A stretch of DNA of 64,000 nt from Paralithodes platypus (GCA_032716605.1 CM064580.1:30672684-30736683), one strand, 5' to 3'; numbered from the stretch's first letter, positions 11,553-23,794 are shown. Notes: generated by a model from the letters alone, not told the origin. A program made the numbers and translations.

Positions 11553-12204
11553 AAGGCCGCGTCTCACACAGTACGGACACCGCTCGACAGCTGCCGACAG
11601 AGGGCGACTTGCACTTTTTCGCCGATTGTAATCGAATCACTGGATCACTGCACGATCCTCGCAGGCACACGATTGCTGTACAACAAACCCTCGACAGTCA
11701 CTCAACACACACACGTCATACACGCCGGCAACACGACCGTTGTAGAATAAATCTCTGACCGGCGACGCTACTCACTCGGCTATCACACGTTCGTTCGTCA
11801 TACATTTAAAGTACGTTAAGAGCACGATAATGCCGCCTTTGGTTGACAACCATACGTTTACAGCACAACAGACGCACGTACCTTGAACGATAAATACGAC
11901 CATTGTACGTCACACACGATATTGACACGGCAAAGGAACCTCCCTATGTATATATATACTGTATATATATATATATTTATAAATAACACCCCGTTCTTAA
12001 CATTAATCATCAATTACAAACCCCAATATACTTGAATAAAACTATAATAATAATAATAATACGCTGTAGTTAAGTAGTCAGTCGATAGGTGAATGCAGGC
12101 CCCACACACTACGAATGTATACCTATATCATTACACGATCTGGTATACACTGTCATGACTTTGATGCAGTATATATACTTGTAGATGTTTATGTTAACTA
12201 TAGG

Positions 12205-12242
<38 letters not shown>

Positions 12243-13269
12243 GCAGAGAGAGAGAGAGAGAGAGTGAGTGAGAGAGAACTACTCGCAGACATACAATACA
12301 GTATATAGACTAAAATAATACACACACACACAATATATATATATATAAACTAAATAATACACAACCAACCACGCAAACGCACACACGCACACAAACACAC
12401 ACACACAATATATATAAACTAAATAATACACAACCAAACACGCAAACTCACACACACACCAAACCACGCACACGCACACACACACACATACACACAATAT
12501 ATATAAACTAAATAATACACAACCAAACACGCAAACGCACACACACACACACTATATATACACTAAGTAATACGCAACCCAACACACACACACAATATAT
12601 ATATATAAACTAAATAATATATATCCAAACACGCAAACGCACACACGCACACACATGCACACACACACACATATACACACATAATATATAAACTAAATAA
12701 TACGCAACCAACCACGCAAACGCACACACACACACACACAAACACACATACACACACACAATATATATAAACTAAATAATACACAACCAAACACGCAAAC
12801 GCACACACACATACACACACACACACACAATATATATAAACTAAAAAATACACAACCAAACACGGAAACGCACACACACACACACGCACACACACATACA
12901 CACCCAAACTACTCACACACATATAATATATAGACTAAAATCATACACAATCAACCATCGATCAGAGGATAACAATGAAGATATCCGCAGGATTCACATA
13001 CGCTCGTTGCCCAACATATACACGATCAAATTTAACGGTTTTTTAACCGTTTTTTCTGCCGATTATCGGCCTGAATTTAGTGCAGCCACGATTTTTTGGC
13101 CGATCACCGCCGACCATTTCCTCGCCACTCGACCACCCCTCGCCTACCACGATACGAGGCAATCTTTTTACACGATCACAGACGATGTCAGACGATCACG
13201 GAAAAATTCAAATATTTTGAAAAAATCGGCTGTGGTCGGCGGCTAACGTACTGTGTGAGACGCGGCCTT
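11553..13269. mobile_element. Non-autonomous TIR DNA element, copy A, carrying a CA-rich satellite
   Basis: The left end AAGGCCGCGTCTCACACAG (followed by TACG) is the exact reverse complement of the right end over about 23 bp. Both ends are flanked by TA (11551-11552 and 13270-13271), consistent with a TA target duplication. The left interior is about 650 bp of unique sequence with an AT-rich core. The middle (12205-12930) is CA microsatellite mixed with a ~70-85-bp repeat. The right interior (13010-13245) is unique and contains AACGGTTTTTTAACCGTT. No transposase is encoded. The short frames reading CVCV are translations of the CA repeat. Copy B lies 88 bp downstream. Confidence 0.75.
12205..12930. 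repeat. CA-rich satellite inside TIR element A
   Basis: The stretch opens with (CA)n at ~12205-12238 and (GA)n at ~12246-12275. About seven units follow, each made of ATATATATAAACTAAATAAT, ACACAACCAA(A/C)CACGCAAACG and a variable (CA)n run, with periods of roughly 70-90 bp. Unit length varies mainly in the CA run. A similar but longer array lies at the same place in element B. Confidence 0.85.
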
Positions 13270-13357
13270 TAAAGGAAGCGGTGATGTGGGTAGTTCGGGG
13301 AGTCGGTCGAGTAAGTGGGGTGCGGGTTGTGTGGTTTGTGAAAGGGTGTTATGGGTA

Positions 13358-14814
13358 AAGGCCGTGTCTCACACAGTACGGCCACCGCTCGACAGCTGCC
13401 GACAGAGGACGACTTGCACTTTTTCGCCGATTGTAATCGAATCACTGGATCACTGCACGATCCTCGCAGGCACACGATTGCTGTACAACAAACCCTCGAC
13501 AGTCACTCAAAACACACACATCACACACACGTCACACACACATCATACACACCGGCAACACGGCCGTTGTAGAATAAATCGCTGACCGGCGACGCTACTC
13601 ACTCGGCTATCACACGTTCGTCATACATTTAAATTACGTTAAAAGCACGATAATGCCGCTTTTGGTTGACAACCATACGTTTACAGCACAACAGACGCAC
13701 ATACGTTGAACTATAAATACGACTGTTGTAGGCCACACACGATATTGACACGGCAAAGGAACCACCCTATGTATATATATACTGTATATATATATATATA
13801 TTTATAAATAACACCCCGTTCTTAACATTAATCATCAATTACAAACCCCAATATACTTGAATAAAACTATAATAATAATACGCTGTAGTTAAGTAGTCGA
13901 TAGGTGAATGTATACCTATATCATTACACGATCTGGTATACACTGACTTTGATGCAGTATATCATTAGTTTACAAGTGGATGTATTTTGGTAAACTTGTA
14001 GATGTTTATGTTAACTATAGGCTACACACACACACACACACACGCACGCAGAGAGAGAGAGAGAGTGAGAGTGAGTGAGTGTGAGAGAACTACTCGCAGA
14101 CATACAATACAGTATATAGACTAAAATAATACACACACACACACACAATATATATAAACTAAATAATACACAACCAACCACGCAAACGCACACACACACA
14201 CACACGCACACACACACATACACACAATATATATACACTAAATAATACACAACCAAACACGCATACGCACACACACACACACAATATATATATATAACAC
14301 TAAATAATACACAACCAACCACGCAAACGCACACACACACACACACAATTTATTTATAAACTAAATAATGCACAACCCAACACGCAAACGCACACACACA
14401 CACACACACAATTTATATAAACTAAATAATACACAACCAACCACGCAAACGCACGCACACACACAATATATATAAACTAAATAATACACAACCAACTACG
14501 CAAACGCACACACGCACATGCATAAACACACACACAATATATATAAACTAAATAATACACAATCAACTACGCAAACGCACACACACACACACACACGCAC
14601 GCACACACACACACAATAAATAAAAACTAAATAATACACAACCAAGCACGCAAACGCACACACGCATATGCACAAACACACACACAATATATATATAAAC
14701 TAAATAATACACAACCAAACACGCAAACGCACACACACACACACGCATAAAACAACACACACACACACACACACAATATATATAAACTAAATAATACACA
14801 ACCAAACACGGAAA

Positions 14815-14862
<48 letters not shown>

Positions 14863-15235
14863 AACTACTCACACACATATAATATATAGACTAAAATCAT
14901 ACACAATCAACCATCGATCAGAGGATGACAATGAAGATATCCCAGGATTCACATACGCTCGTTGCACAACATATACACGGGCGTCACACGATCAAATTTA
15001 ACGGTTTTTTAACCGTTTTTTCTGCCGATTATCGGCCAGAATTTAGTGCAGCCACTATTTTTTGGCCGATCACCGCCGACCATTTCCGCGCCACTCGACC
15101 ACCCCTCGCCTACCACGATACGAGGCGATCTTTTTACACGATCACAGACGATGTCAGACAATCCCGGAAAAATTCAAATATTTTGAAAATATCGGCTGTG
15201 GTCGGCGCCTAACGTACTGTGTGAGACGCGGCCTT
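13358..15235. mobile_element. Non-autonomous TIR DNA element, copy B
   Basis: This copy has the same ends as copy A. The left end reads AAGGCCGTGTCTCACACAG (one change from the right end) and the right end reads CTGTGTGAGACGCGGCCTT. The left flank is TA (13356-13357) and the right flank is AA, so the target duplication is imperfect here. The left and right unique interiors match copy A closely, including the CGATTGTAATCGAATCACTG and TTAACGGTTTTTTAACCG segments. The internal satellite is longer than in A. The whole copy is in the same orientation as A and coding capacity is absent. Confidence 0.75.
14022..14875. repeat. CA-rich satellite inside TIR element B
   Basis: (CA)n and (GA)n runs lead into about ten units built from AACTAAATAATACACAACCA, (A/C)CACGCAAACG and variable (CA)n runs, in the same arrangement as 12205-12930. 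Several units carry ATTTATATAA or AATAAATAAAAA variants that copy A lacks, so the two arrays have changed independently. Confidence 0.85.
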
Positions 15236-16074
15236 AAGCAAGGAGCAGTGTGGGCTGTGGGGGGGCAGCGTGGGCAAGAGAGGAGTATAGTGTTGGTGCG
15301 GGGAGAACAAAGTATCGATGAAAAACTTGGCTGAAAAGAAGAAATAAATAAAGGAGAACATGGACGAAGAGGAGGAAAGGAGAACTGAGTAGAAGAAGAG
15401 GATGGCTTGGTGTAAGAATAGAAAGGCTTGTTTTAAGAATAGGAAAAGGAGGTAGAAGAGGAAGTGCACCATAGGTGAGGTGAGGGTCGGGTGATCAATA
15501 GAAGGAAGAGTAGAGGAGGAAGGAAGGGGGTGAGAATGAAGAGCAGTGGGTTAGAAGACTAAAAATACATATCAGATTATGTTGGTCACTATTCTAGCAG
15601 ATTTACTTGGAAGATAAAATGAATACGAGAAACAGGATTCATTAAATAATACAATTTAACTTAATTTTAACATTAAACTAACGAATATATGGTGAGGGGT
15701 GATTATGTTGTGAAAATATTGTGATGAAATCATATAGAAAGAAATAATAATTTAATAGTAGGACTATATGTAATTATATTTAATAGTAGGACTATATGTA
15801 ATTATATTTTAATGAGAAAAACATCTATGTGTTCTATAATACACTAGCATACTTAGACTCATTTATTGTTCATAATTATCAATTAGTGGGCATACAAGGG
15901 TTGTAGCTCCACTACAAGACCTTGAAAATGGGTTCCACGACACTTGAGTCTACTTGATGGAGATAATGGTAAGTCAGGATTCCAGATTAGCGAAAGTGGT
16001 GGTGATCCTTCTTGGAGAGCTTTTAGTGTGCTTGTCAAAGATGATGTTGACAGCTGGGCACTGTGTTGATTGTC

Positions 16075-16144
<70 letters not shown>

Positions 16145-16707
16145 GCAAGAAAGACACTGCAGACAGGGTGTTGTGGAGGGTGGAGGTGAAGTCAGCCTCT
16201 CCGTGGGAACCTGCTGGAGGAACACACAGGATTTATGTTAACCAGAGGGGTAGGGCCGCTGGCATGAGGTCCTCTTGCAGTTTATTTTACTCAACTCAGT
16301 TCTGATTATACGTACACTCATAACACGTACCAAGTAGGCATTCATTTGAACCTGTATCAAACCTAACATAATAAGACATTTGCTATTTGATATCCCAAAT
16401 GTGTCAGTGTAGTCTAAGAAGGATAACAATCGGTACGTACATACATATAATGGATTATGATTTTAAAGCTACGTTCAGCAATTTATGGTACACATTTTAT
16501 TGAATAGCAGTGCCAACCTGATTAAATCATTTGCTATATTCCCTCTAAACACGCCAGTGATTTGTTCGCTTTACTAATAAGTGATAACTCGTAATAGGTT
16601 CATTTATCACGTACAAGTGAAACAGCTACTAATGCAGGCGACTGTACACATAGCAACACCTTTGAAAGCTAGCCTAGCCTAACCTAATAATACAAAGAAA
16701 TACTATA
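15236..16707. other. Unrecognised intergenic sequence with a (TA)n tract
   Basis: The first ~300 bp is purine-rich (many GGAGGA and AAGAAGAGG runs). The rest is AT-rich and contains a short direct repeat, TTTAATAGTAGGACTATATGT, at ~15751-15771 and ~15780-15800. I see no coding signal, RNA gene or recognisable element apart from the (TA)n run listed separately. Confidence 0.6.
16078..16141. repeat. (TA)n microsatellite
   Basis: About 64 bp of pure TA dinucleotides sit between TCAGG and ACCTGC, so the tract is flanked by a short inverted CAGG/CCTG motif. Reading frames across it are artefacts. Confidence 0.97.
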
Positions 16708-17473
16708 ACAAAGGAAGTCAAGCAACAACAGGTTTCGGGACCCCTTGAGGTTGCTTGCCCTCTAAATCACTGCTGTATAAAATGTTCACCAGTGGCTTAG
16801 AATGGGCAACGGACATTTGTAAATGGAAGTACTGCCCTAGGACTAATGTCCCTTACAGGATTAGGAGATGTTAGTAGGCAACAATTTGGGTTAATAAAGT
16901 AACACAGCTATATGTGATCCTTCGTGTATAGGCAGGTAAGGGAATTACATCTTAGTTAATTATTTATGCCTGAAGTAATCCTTAATGTAACCGAGGAAAA
17001 AGGAAAAAATAAGTTACTCATCTACAAATGCAGTCAGTCACGGGTTTAAGGCAAGGTGTTTGTCTAGGCGATATTTAAAGAAATCAACAGTGCTACGGTC
17101 TATAACATCTCGAGAAAGCCTATTCTACAACTTCACAACTCGATTGAAGAAGATATGTTTAGAATCATGTGAGTTAAAAGAATTAACAATTATTTTGCAA
17201 CTACTTCCCCGCGAGTAATTTGATTGGTCGATTGTAACGTATTTATTACAGCTCATGTTATAGATGTTTTTGATCATTTTGAACACTTGAATTAGGTCGC
17301 CTCTTAATCAGCGTTAGGTCAAATGCAATAGATGGAATTCTCTAAAACGCTCCTCGTATGGTTTGTTTTTTAGACTAGGTATCATTTTGGTAACTCTACG
17401 TTCAGCTCAACTCGTTCCAGTTTGTCAATATATTATTGGTAGTAGGGGGACCAGGATTCAACCCAATATTTTG
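16708..17473 (-). mobile_element. CR1-like LINE, copy 3, 5'-truncated and degraded
   Basis: The plus-strand sequence starts ACAAAGGAAGTCAAGCAACA and runs parallel to 6434-7090 of copy 1. Shared landmarks are GTTGCTTGCCCTCTAAA, GCAGTCAGTCACGGGTTT, TGAACACTTGAATTAGGTCG and TGGTAACTCTACGTTCAGC. It holds the 3' UTR and the last ~150 codons of ORF2 with several stops and indels. Compared with copy 1 it has about 95 extra bases in the 3' UTR (~16880-16995). It ends abruptly at ~17473, which is the usual 5' truncation of LINE insertion. Confidence 0.85.
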
Positions 17474-18565
17474 GTGTACTTTACTCCATCCTACTCCATA
17501 TATTAATAGTTATTATTTTACAAATCAATATAAATTTAGGATAACGGATCCGTATGGTATGCAAGTAAAGTCAAACGGACGAGACAAGATGGTACCATAC
17601 TGGTATGTATGGTCAAAATCAATGGTTAGCCGACAGTGTTGCTAATACGCTGTAATTCTAAGTAACTATCACTTCTCCTTGATAGTCCTCATGTACTTTT
17701 AATAACCCATGGCTAGTTGTATTTGTTTCATAAACGTTTTCGTAAAATTATTGATTTTGAATACAAATTGTCTGAAGTAGTTGCATTAAAAAAAACGTCT
17801 CTTGTTAAGCTATGCAGGCGTGTGTTTGACCTGACTGAGGTTGGGGTCAGAGGGGGAGGGTGGGAGGTCAGGGCTCGGAGGTGAAGCTGTGGCTGTGAAG
17901 ATAAAAATTGTGGTGGGGGATGTAGTATATTGAAACTGTGGTAAGTAAGGAATGCTGTTTGTAAGGGCCTCGGAATATAAATATGTAGTTGCATTAGGGT
18001 AATATGCACCGGTAGTATGAACCGACGGAGAGTGGATCTACGGTAACACTAAGTCTGTTTGTTCTCAGTTGAACATGCTGTGAGTAAGAGTAATTTGAAA
18101 TACCGGCATATAAGAAGTTAATTCATGTAGCTTTTGGAATGCGTTAGTGCTATGGCAATGCGAAGGTGTTCTGATTTAAGGTGACTTTAATAATGGTTTT
18201 AAAGAGTTAGATGTGTAATACATAAGGGTATAGGTAAGATCTACCATACCCATATGTATGGGTAGTATCTGACTTAGGAGATACTAGGGTACGAAGATTT
18301 TCAAATACATATTTTAAAAGTATGATCGTCGTATATGCAATGTGTCGAACTTCTATCAAGATGCTTCACTGTTGTAATGAATCTGAAATTAAGGGGTTAT
18401 GCATGGAACACAAATTAAGTAGACGATTATTATGATGTCATGAATATGAGCTTATGTAGCATTGAAAGAGTATTTAATTTATGAATTTGGTACATTAAAC
18501 TTTTGTTTACTTGTCTGGTAGTACATATTCTTTTGGATTTTTATATTTACATAAGAGAGTGAATT
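17474..18565. other. AT-rich sequence without recognised features
   Basis: No coding or RNA signal is visible. A short perfect palindrome with 8-bp arms TACCCATA/TATGGGTA lies at 18247-18264. The rest is ordinary AT-rich DNA. Confidence 0.55.
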
Positions 18566-18720
18566 TATATATCTATCTATTTATTGCCGGACACCTTACT
18601 CCCCTTAATTAGGATGGCCAAACACAGAAGGCCCCCAAGTGGACCTATCCCCTGTAAGAGGGACAACCCATGCCAGTTTACTGAAGGACTTACAGAATTG
18701 ACCACTCAATTTAGGACCCG
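18566..18720 (-). mobile_element. RTE-like LINE 3' terminus with (GATA)n-type tail
   Basis: On the minus strand the segment ends in ...TGTCCGGCAATAAATAGATA, a GATA-type tail at 18566-18586. Its translated end reads VPLTGDRSTWGPSVFGHPN. This parallels RRLTGDRGAWGRFVRGHPF at the end of the fragment at 37722-38029, which has the same tail. It is therefore a severely 5'-truncated member of the same LINE family. The upstream limit of homology is uncertain. Confidence 0.55.
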
Positions 18721-18833
18721 TCCGACCCCGAGGCCCTCTATGTTTCTTGTTAGCACTATTTGTATACAGTGGTGTTCGGCTAATCCATCCACTAACCTGA
18801 TTCACCCTTATATAAGCAGTACCGATTTGTATC

Positions 18834-18955
18834 AGGTTTACTCCCCTAGACAGGTTGCCGACCAAGACTGACGAGTCCCATCCACCCGGATTTTTATAAG
18901 GTTGTCTCGCCTAGATGGGTTGCCGATCAAGACTAACGAGTCTCATCCACCCGAG
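18834..18955 (+). repeat. Two-copy 65-bp tandem repeat
   Basis: Units start at 18834 (AGGTTTACTCCCCTAGACAG) and 18899 (AGGTTGTCTCGCCTAGATGG). Each continues GTTGCCGA(C/T)CAAGACT(G/A)ACGAGTC(C/T)CATCCACCCG. The two copies are roughly 85% identical by eye. No function is apparent. Confidence 0.75.
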
Positions 18956-20519
18956 TGAATATATACTGTTGAATATATAATATACAGCAAATGGACGCCT
19001 TCTGTGAACAAATATACGGTAACTACTGGTTGTGAATGGTATAATTGTTGTAGAAAATGTACTTTAATGTGGTTATTCTATAGAAAGCAAAGGGTACAGA
19101 GGTAAACGTTGTGTCGAGGGATATGTTTCAGGTAATTGTGTCCTACGAGATTGCTCGTTCGATATTAAAGCAGTTTGAACGATCGTCCGCTACGAGTCAT
19201 AACCCTTCCACTTTGAGAGGGACTTTATAAGATCGCTGAAATTGTGTTGCTAGGGGAAAATATAATGCAAAACCCAGTCACCAAAGTGAACAGATTATAA
19301 ATCTACAGTAATGATACAGTATTTGGAATATGTGTTTTTTTGTTCTTAAATTATCAATGGGTAATGATACTCTGAATTGCAATAACGATTTTATTCAGCT
19401 ACAAATAATCGCATAATGGTTGGATGAACTCAGTAATTTAACCCTTTCTAAAATATGCAGAGGGTAAAGTCATTACGTTTTGTGTAAAGTATATACAAAG
19501 TAGATTGCATTAATCATTAGGGATAGTTCACTCTTCTGTTAGCAATGTTAAATCCAATTGGGGCAAATGGAGAGGGAGCCCCTATGTATACTATGATTTT
19601 ATATTAGCATATAATAACAATGATTAATTATCATCAACTAGTATAAATAACAAATTACCAGGTTCCTTACCCCCGACAAACTAAAAAATAAACGGCATTC
19701 ATTATCCATAATAAGGTACAAAGGTGGCACTAGTGGGGTCTAACCAGGTGAGTGAGATCAAGGTTGTGGCGGACGAAGGCTTGTATTTGTGGACCAGGTT
19801 GTGTATGTGGTCTGCATACTAAACGGGGAACACGAGAGGACTGGAAAGGGGAGATAAGACTTGGATGCTGGTATTGTTGCTATGGATGCTTTTGGTTGGG
19901 TTATTGTTGGTTAGGTGATAATGTTGGTTGGGTGAAACAATTGATTGTTCTTATTTACAAAAGACTGGAAAGGAAACCTAGCAGTCACTCATCAACTAGG
20001 TGGTAAGATCTAGGGAAGGAATGATTGTCACTGAAAACAACCGCAAGGGTGCTAGTCGTAAACTGCAAACAGGTTCGCCGGAGAAGCAAGGGCTGCATCG
20101 GACATCAGCTAAGAGCCCATTTCAGTAGAACTGACACTTTCTTACGAGAAGATAACCAAACTCTGCGTGTCCACGGTTTCTTAACCTTTTTAAGATTATG
20201 ACTTATTTTGACCGTTTATTCTGGCTATCCTTAGACAATTGTATACAGCTTAGGAAGGGTTTGTGGGAATAATAAAGGTAAAAACTATCTCAATTGGCCC
20301 TCTGATTTCCATATACCTTTCCTAATCTGAATAAAATCGTCTAATAATAAGCCAAAACACAGAAAATGAATGCGTTATCGATTCTTGTAAGGGTTAAGAT
20401 TTCAAATATGTGAGGGTTGTCCCTGGTTACACGCTAATAAGCCATTAGGTTGGAAGAGGTTGCACAGCTCGGGAAAGGCTACACCACTTCTAAAAAATAA
20501 TGGTAAAGGGAGGCAGATT
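18956..20519. other. AT-rich sequence without recognised features
   Basis: I find no supported gene, RNA or element. A short stretch at ~19880-19935 repeats GTTGGTTGGG-like motifs that recur more densely at 20530-21010. Confidence 0.5.
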
Positions 20520-20524
20520 CAATT

Positions 20525-21010
20525 AATGTTAGTAATACAGTTGGTTGGAGACACTGTTTTATCTTGGAGCTACTATAGGTTGGAGGTACTGTTGGTTGGG
20601 GTTACTATGTCATTGGATAGTGTTGGTCGGAGATTCCGTTCGTCGGGAAACTGTTGGCTGCAGACATCGTTTTGTATTACACACATAGACGTGTGTACAG
20701 TAGGCTACATACAGAATAGTCATGTTACCTTACCCATCTATGATTTGAACCTAATACCTAAGGACTCTGATTCCACTGTGACATGGCCTTGATGTGTTTA
20801 ATGGCATATTTAAAAAATCTTTGGTTTGGAGTTGAAATTATGATTTTATAAGGTAAAATACTGTTAATTGAAAGATAATGATGGTTGGGACACTGTTAGT
20901 GGCATTTAATATTGCTTCCCAATGCAACTGGCTTATGATACTGTTAGTTGAAATATTATGTTAGTCGGGATGATTTTGGTTAGATATAGCGTTGTTCGGG
21001 TTAATACTTA
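20525..21010 (+). repeat. Degenerate short minisatellite with GTTGGTTGG motifs
   Basis: Motifs like ACTGTTGGTTGG, AGTGTTGGTCGG, ACTGTTAGTTG and TATGTTAGTCGG recur at irregular 20-30-bp spacing at about 20540, 20575, 20600, 20630, 20875, 20940 and 20965. The pattern suggests an old, eroded minisatellite. Spacing is too irregular to give a firm period. Confidence 0.35.
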
Positions 21011-21995
21011 AGATGATTTAATTGGTTTCCTTCTATATATACAATTTTCTACTAATTTAACGTGAAGCACAATAGTGTCCCTAGCATGTGAATATAGCTA
21101 AATTTCTACCCTGTTCCAGCTTCCTATAAAGGTAAAATTTAAAGGCCTAAGTTACATGATAATGTCACCAAGATAAGTATTTGAAACCTCCGAATAATCA
21201 ACGAGTATTTCAGTGGATTTCACTTTATTGGAAAAAATATGTTATAAACTTTCTAAAATGTTTTATATATCATATTGCGAGATTATTGGACCGCTAGGAT
21301 CCACGAGGGGCGGGATCGAGGTAGGGGGACAATAATCGAATCATATCCATTAGTACACCACTTCCAGTGGTGTACAATATTATGTCTGTTATTAATCTAC
21401 ATAAATACAACGACAGACAATCACAAAGTAATAACAACATGTATCTGTCATCAACTGCTGTTGATGTAAATAATATTACCATTACTTGTATAACTAACAT
21501 TCGCTAGAGGTAATAGATTTGTTATATTTCATGAAACCTTACAAAAGCAACTGAAATTATGAATATAATTATTGATTATTAAGATGTGATGAATGTGTCA
21601 GTTATTGGGTTACGCTGTGGGTAAGACACGAGGGTATAGAAAGTGCAGGGATTGTTTGTGATAAGCAGTGATGTCAAGTGTCAGGTGTTCATTGATGGAT
21701 GTGGTTGGAGGGCCTTCGTTGATGATGGAAACGTAGAGTTATTAATGGTGGTGGAGGTGATGGTGGTGATGATGAAAATGGTGGTGATAGCAATAATAGT
21801 TGATTTGGTGGCTATGGTGGTGGTGGTTGGTGGTAGTTGCTATGATGGAGTAGTAGTTATTTTTCAATTATATAACTTTATTTTATATGCATAAACGTAT
21901 CTACATTATAGTAGTAGTGGTGGTAATAATAGTCATGATGGAGGTGATAGTAGTTGTGGTGGTAATTGAGAGCCAATTCTTGTTTTTCTCTATTC
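21011..21995. other. Unrecognised sequence with a GGT/GAT-rich tract
   Basis: A region of loosely repeated GGTGGTGATGATGG-type triplets runs from ~21735 to 21855 and again at ~21910-21965. Otherwise I see no feature. The short frame across it is a translation of the triplet repeat. Confidence 0.55.
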
Positions 21996-22200
21996 CAACT
22001 ACTCCCTCTCGGGCATAGGCTGATAGCCTTTACACTCTACCGCTGAACACGGTGAGGCCCGTGAGGTCTTGTTCCAGTCTAGGGAGTGAGACATGCGAAG
22101 CTTCACGGCTCGAAGCAACTCCATCTCTGAAGCTGCTGTGCCTCTGTGCTTCACAGTCTCATCCCCCAGGCTTGGACCCTCACTCTCAGAACGCCACCTA
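21996..22200 (+). repeat. Dispersed repeat, second copy of the 11308-11520 family
   Basis: Shared ordered blocks with 11308-11520 are GGGCATAGGCTGATAGCCT, TGAACACGGTGAGGCCCGTG, AGGTCTTGTTCCAGTCTAGG, CGGCTCGAAGCAACTCCAT and GTGCTTCACAGTCTCA. The downstream parts diverge. Family unknown. Confidence 0.6.
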
Positions 22201-22368
22201 TTGAGCAATAAACTCACTAGGCATTGCCCCCCAATAGCATAATTTTGAATATGGGAATATTCATACAATGCTATTTAATCAGGGAAGAATGAGGGTATTT
22301 ATTTGGCATTTCGGTGTGCTGTGGTAATGCACTGATACTAGGTACAGCACAAATTCCTTCCTAATAAT

Positions 22369-22432
22369 ATCTTGCCATTGACATATTGGGATTCGAACCC
22401 GGGTCCATTGGATTACCAGTCCAGTGGGGATG
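22369..22432 (-). other. tRNA-derived fragment or eroded SINE head
   Basis: On the minus strand a perfect B-box-like GTTCGAATC (22390-22398) follows a possible anticodon arm with loop CTGGTAA (22413-22419) on a short stem. A convincing acceptor stem, D-arm and A box are missing. This is not a functional tRNA call. A tRNA-derived repeat fragment is the simplest reading, and chance resemblance is possible. Confidence 0.3.
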
Positions 22433-22639
22433 TTGATAGTAGGGTTACTTTCCCTTATGATTTCCACAATCATGGAAGCTATCTGCCGTTTTCTTAACCT
22501 GGTCCATAAGCTTGAAGAGACTCACAAATGAGAATCATGTATTGGGTTAGCCACTTTAAAATAATTGGATAGTGCATTTACAGAACATGATTTGTGATAA
22601 ATGCTACCCTGTGTTAATGCCGGGCTGAGAATTTGGTTA
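22433..22639. other. Short interval beyond the DIRS remnant
   Basis: No clear feature. It may hold the eroded end of the DIRS-like element, but no motif is readable. Confidence 0.3.
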
Positions 22640-23160
22640 TTAAATAAATGTTCGGAATACTCGTTCTTAGCAATGAAGTCAAGAGCCGGGGCAAGGAAAC
22701 CCCTTCTAAGCGTGGTTTAAATTGGAGACATTTAGGTGACTTAGACATGGTGGCTAACTCTGATACTCTGCTTATGCCATATAAAACAATGCCTTCTTCA
22801 ACTTACTCAACACATCTGCCCTATAGTGTATGGAGGTGATTGTAAAAGTGCCAGGGCGTTATTCATGGACCATTGAGGCATGAGTTGTCTAGGAGGGGGC
22901 CTTAATCGGAACCAAACTTTCGTAAACCCTTTCTTGTCCACCTCTGGCAAAGTTAAACCTGTGAGGTCATAGAAAGGTTGCATATGGCCGAAAGGTGATT
23001 TCTGATTGTGACTACAATTTTTTTTAACTCAATTAGATATTCTAGACACTTGGACACAAAGGCAAATGAAGGTATTTGCTGATTAAACTCGATAACCCCA
23101 CGTTGTGAAAGCATTCCAATGAGATTGATATTGTTTCTGCGTAGACTTGACATACTGAAA
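22640..23160 (-). pseudogene. Tyrosine-recombinase remnant of the DIRS-like element
   Basis: The N-terminal part (23153-22953) reads SLRRNNINLIG, IPSFAFVSKCLEYLIELKK and VTIRNHLSAICNLS, resembling the core-binding domain of phage-type integrases. Further down, frame-changed, are LRPPPRQLMPQWSMNNALAL, KALFYMA and AISRVSELATMS (~22775). RVSEL matches the first catalytic-Arg box of tyrosine recombinases. The later H-x-x-R and Tyr boxes are not found before homology fades at ~22640, so the domain is truncated. In intact elements it integrates a circular DNA intermediate. Confidence 0.55.
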
Positions 23161-23229
23161 TTTTAAGTTAGTAGTGATGCTGTCCCCATAAAAATCCAAC
23201 CACTTGGCAGTTTGTTAATTAATGAAGAT

Positions 23230-23740
23230 TCAGCAAGGTCTGCAGGTTGCCATTTCGTCTTGAAGTGGAAACTCCTTGCCGTCAGTGGGACTGGGTTGTT
23301 GCTCCACTTCTTGAGTTGGCTGAACCAAGCCTGTTCCGGCCAGTGCTATGAGTGTCAACAACCCTTGGTACATCCATAGTTTGTTGATTACTTGACACAT
23401 AAGCGATGTGTCTGGAGGTGGAAACAGATAAATTGAACTCCATCTGTTCCAGTTCTCCGAGAACGCGCCTGGGCCTCCTACTGGTGCCATCTCCCGCCAT
23501 GTCAGAAACCGGGGGTGTTTGGCTCTCTGTTGGGATGCAAATATGTCTTATCTGGTGGTGGTACTTCTCAGCAATCATCTTGTTGAAGATGTTTTCTTTT
23601 TCTGAGATCCTTTGCAGGACTCTTGACCTGGTAGAACCTTGCTTCTCTATGTTTGTGACCGCATTTTGTTTGTCCGTCCTGAATGCTAGTGATTTGTTCT
23701 CTTGGGTGTAAAGGCCAGAAATTGTGTCAATAGCCTAAAC
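23230..23740 (-). pseudogene. RNase H-like C-terminal part of the DIRS-like pol
   Basis: Two overlapping frames together read PPVSDMAGDG, then GGPGAFSENWNRWSSIYLF, PPPDTSLMCQVINKLW and GLLTLIALA, with an AWFSQL-type stretch reachable by another frame change. This pattern (acidic and aromatic W....YLFPP..L...V..K followed by LT.IAL.W..Q.WF..L) is typical of the end of the RNase H region in DIRS-type pol. The order relative to the RT agrees. Evidence is motif level only, and the catalytic residues cannot be placed. Confidence 0.5.
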
Positions 23741-23794
23741 AGAAAACACAATGCAAAAGTATACATGAGCCGATCAGGCTAAATGGGATATCTC

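Noticed and set aside
12279..14878. Cysteine/valine-rich frames (CVCVCV...) resembling membrane or metallothionein-like peptides
   Set aside because: They are translations of (CA)n microsatellite and the AAACTAAATAATACAC satellite on the minus strand.
22369..22432. A functional tRNA gene
   Set aside because: Only a B box and a weak anticodon arm are present. Acceptor stem, D-arm and A box are lacking.
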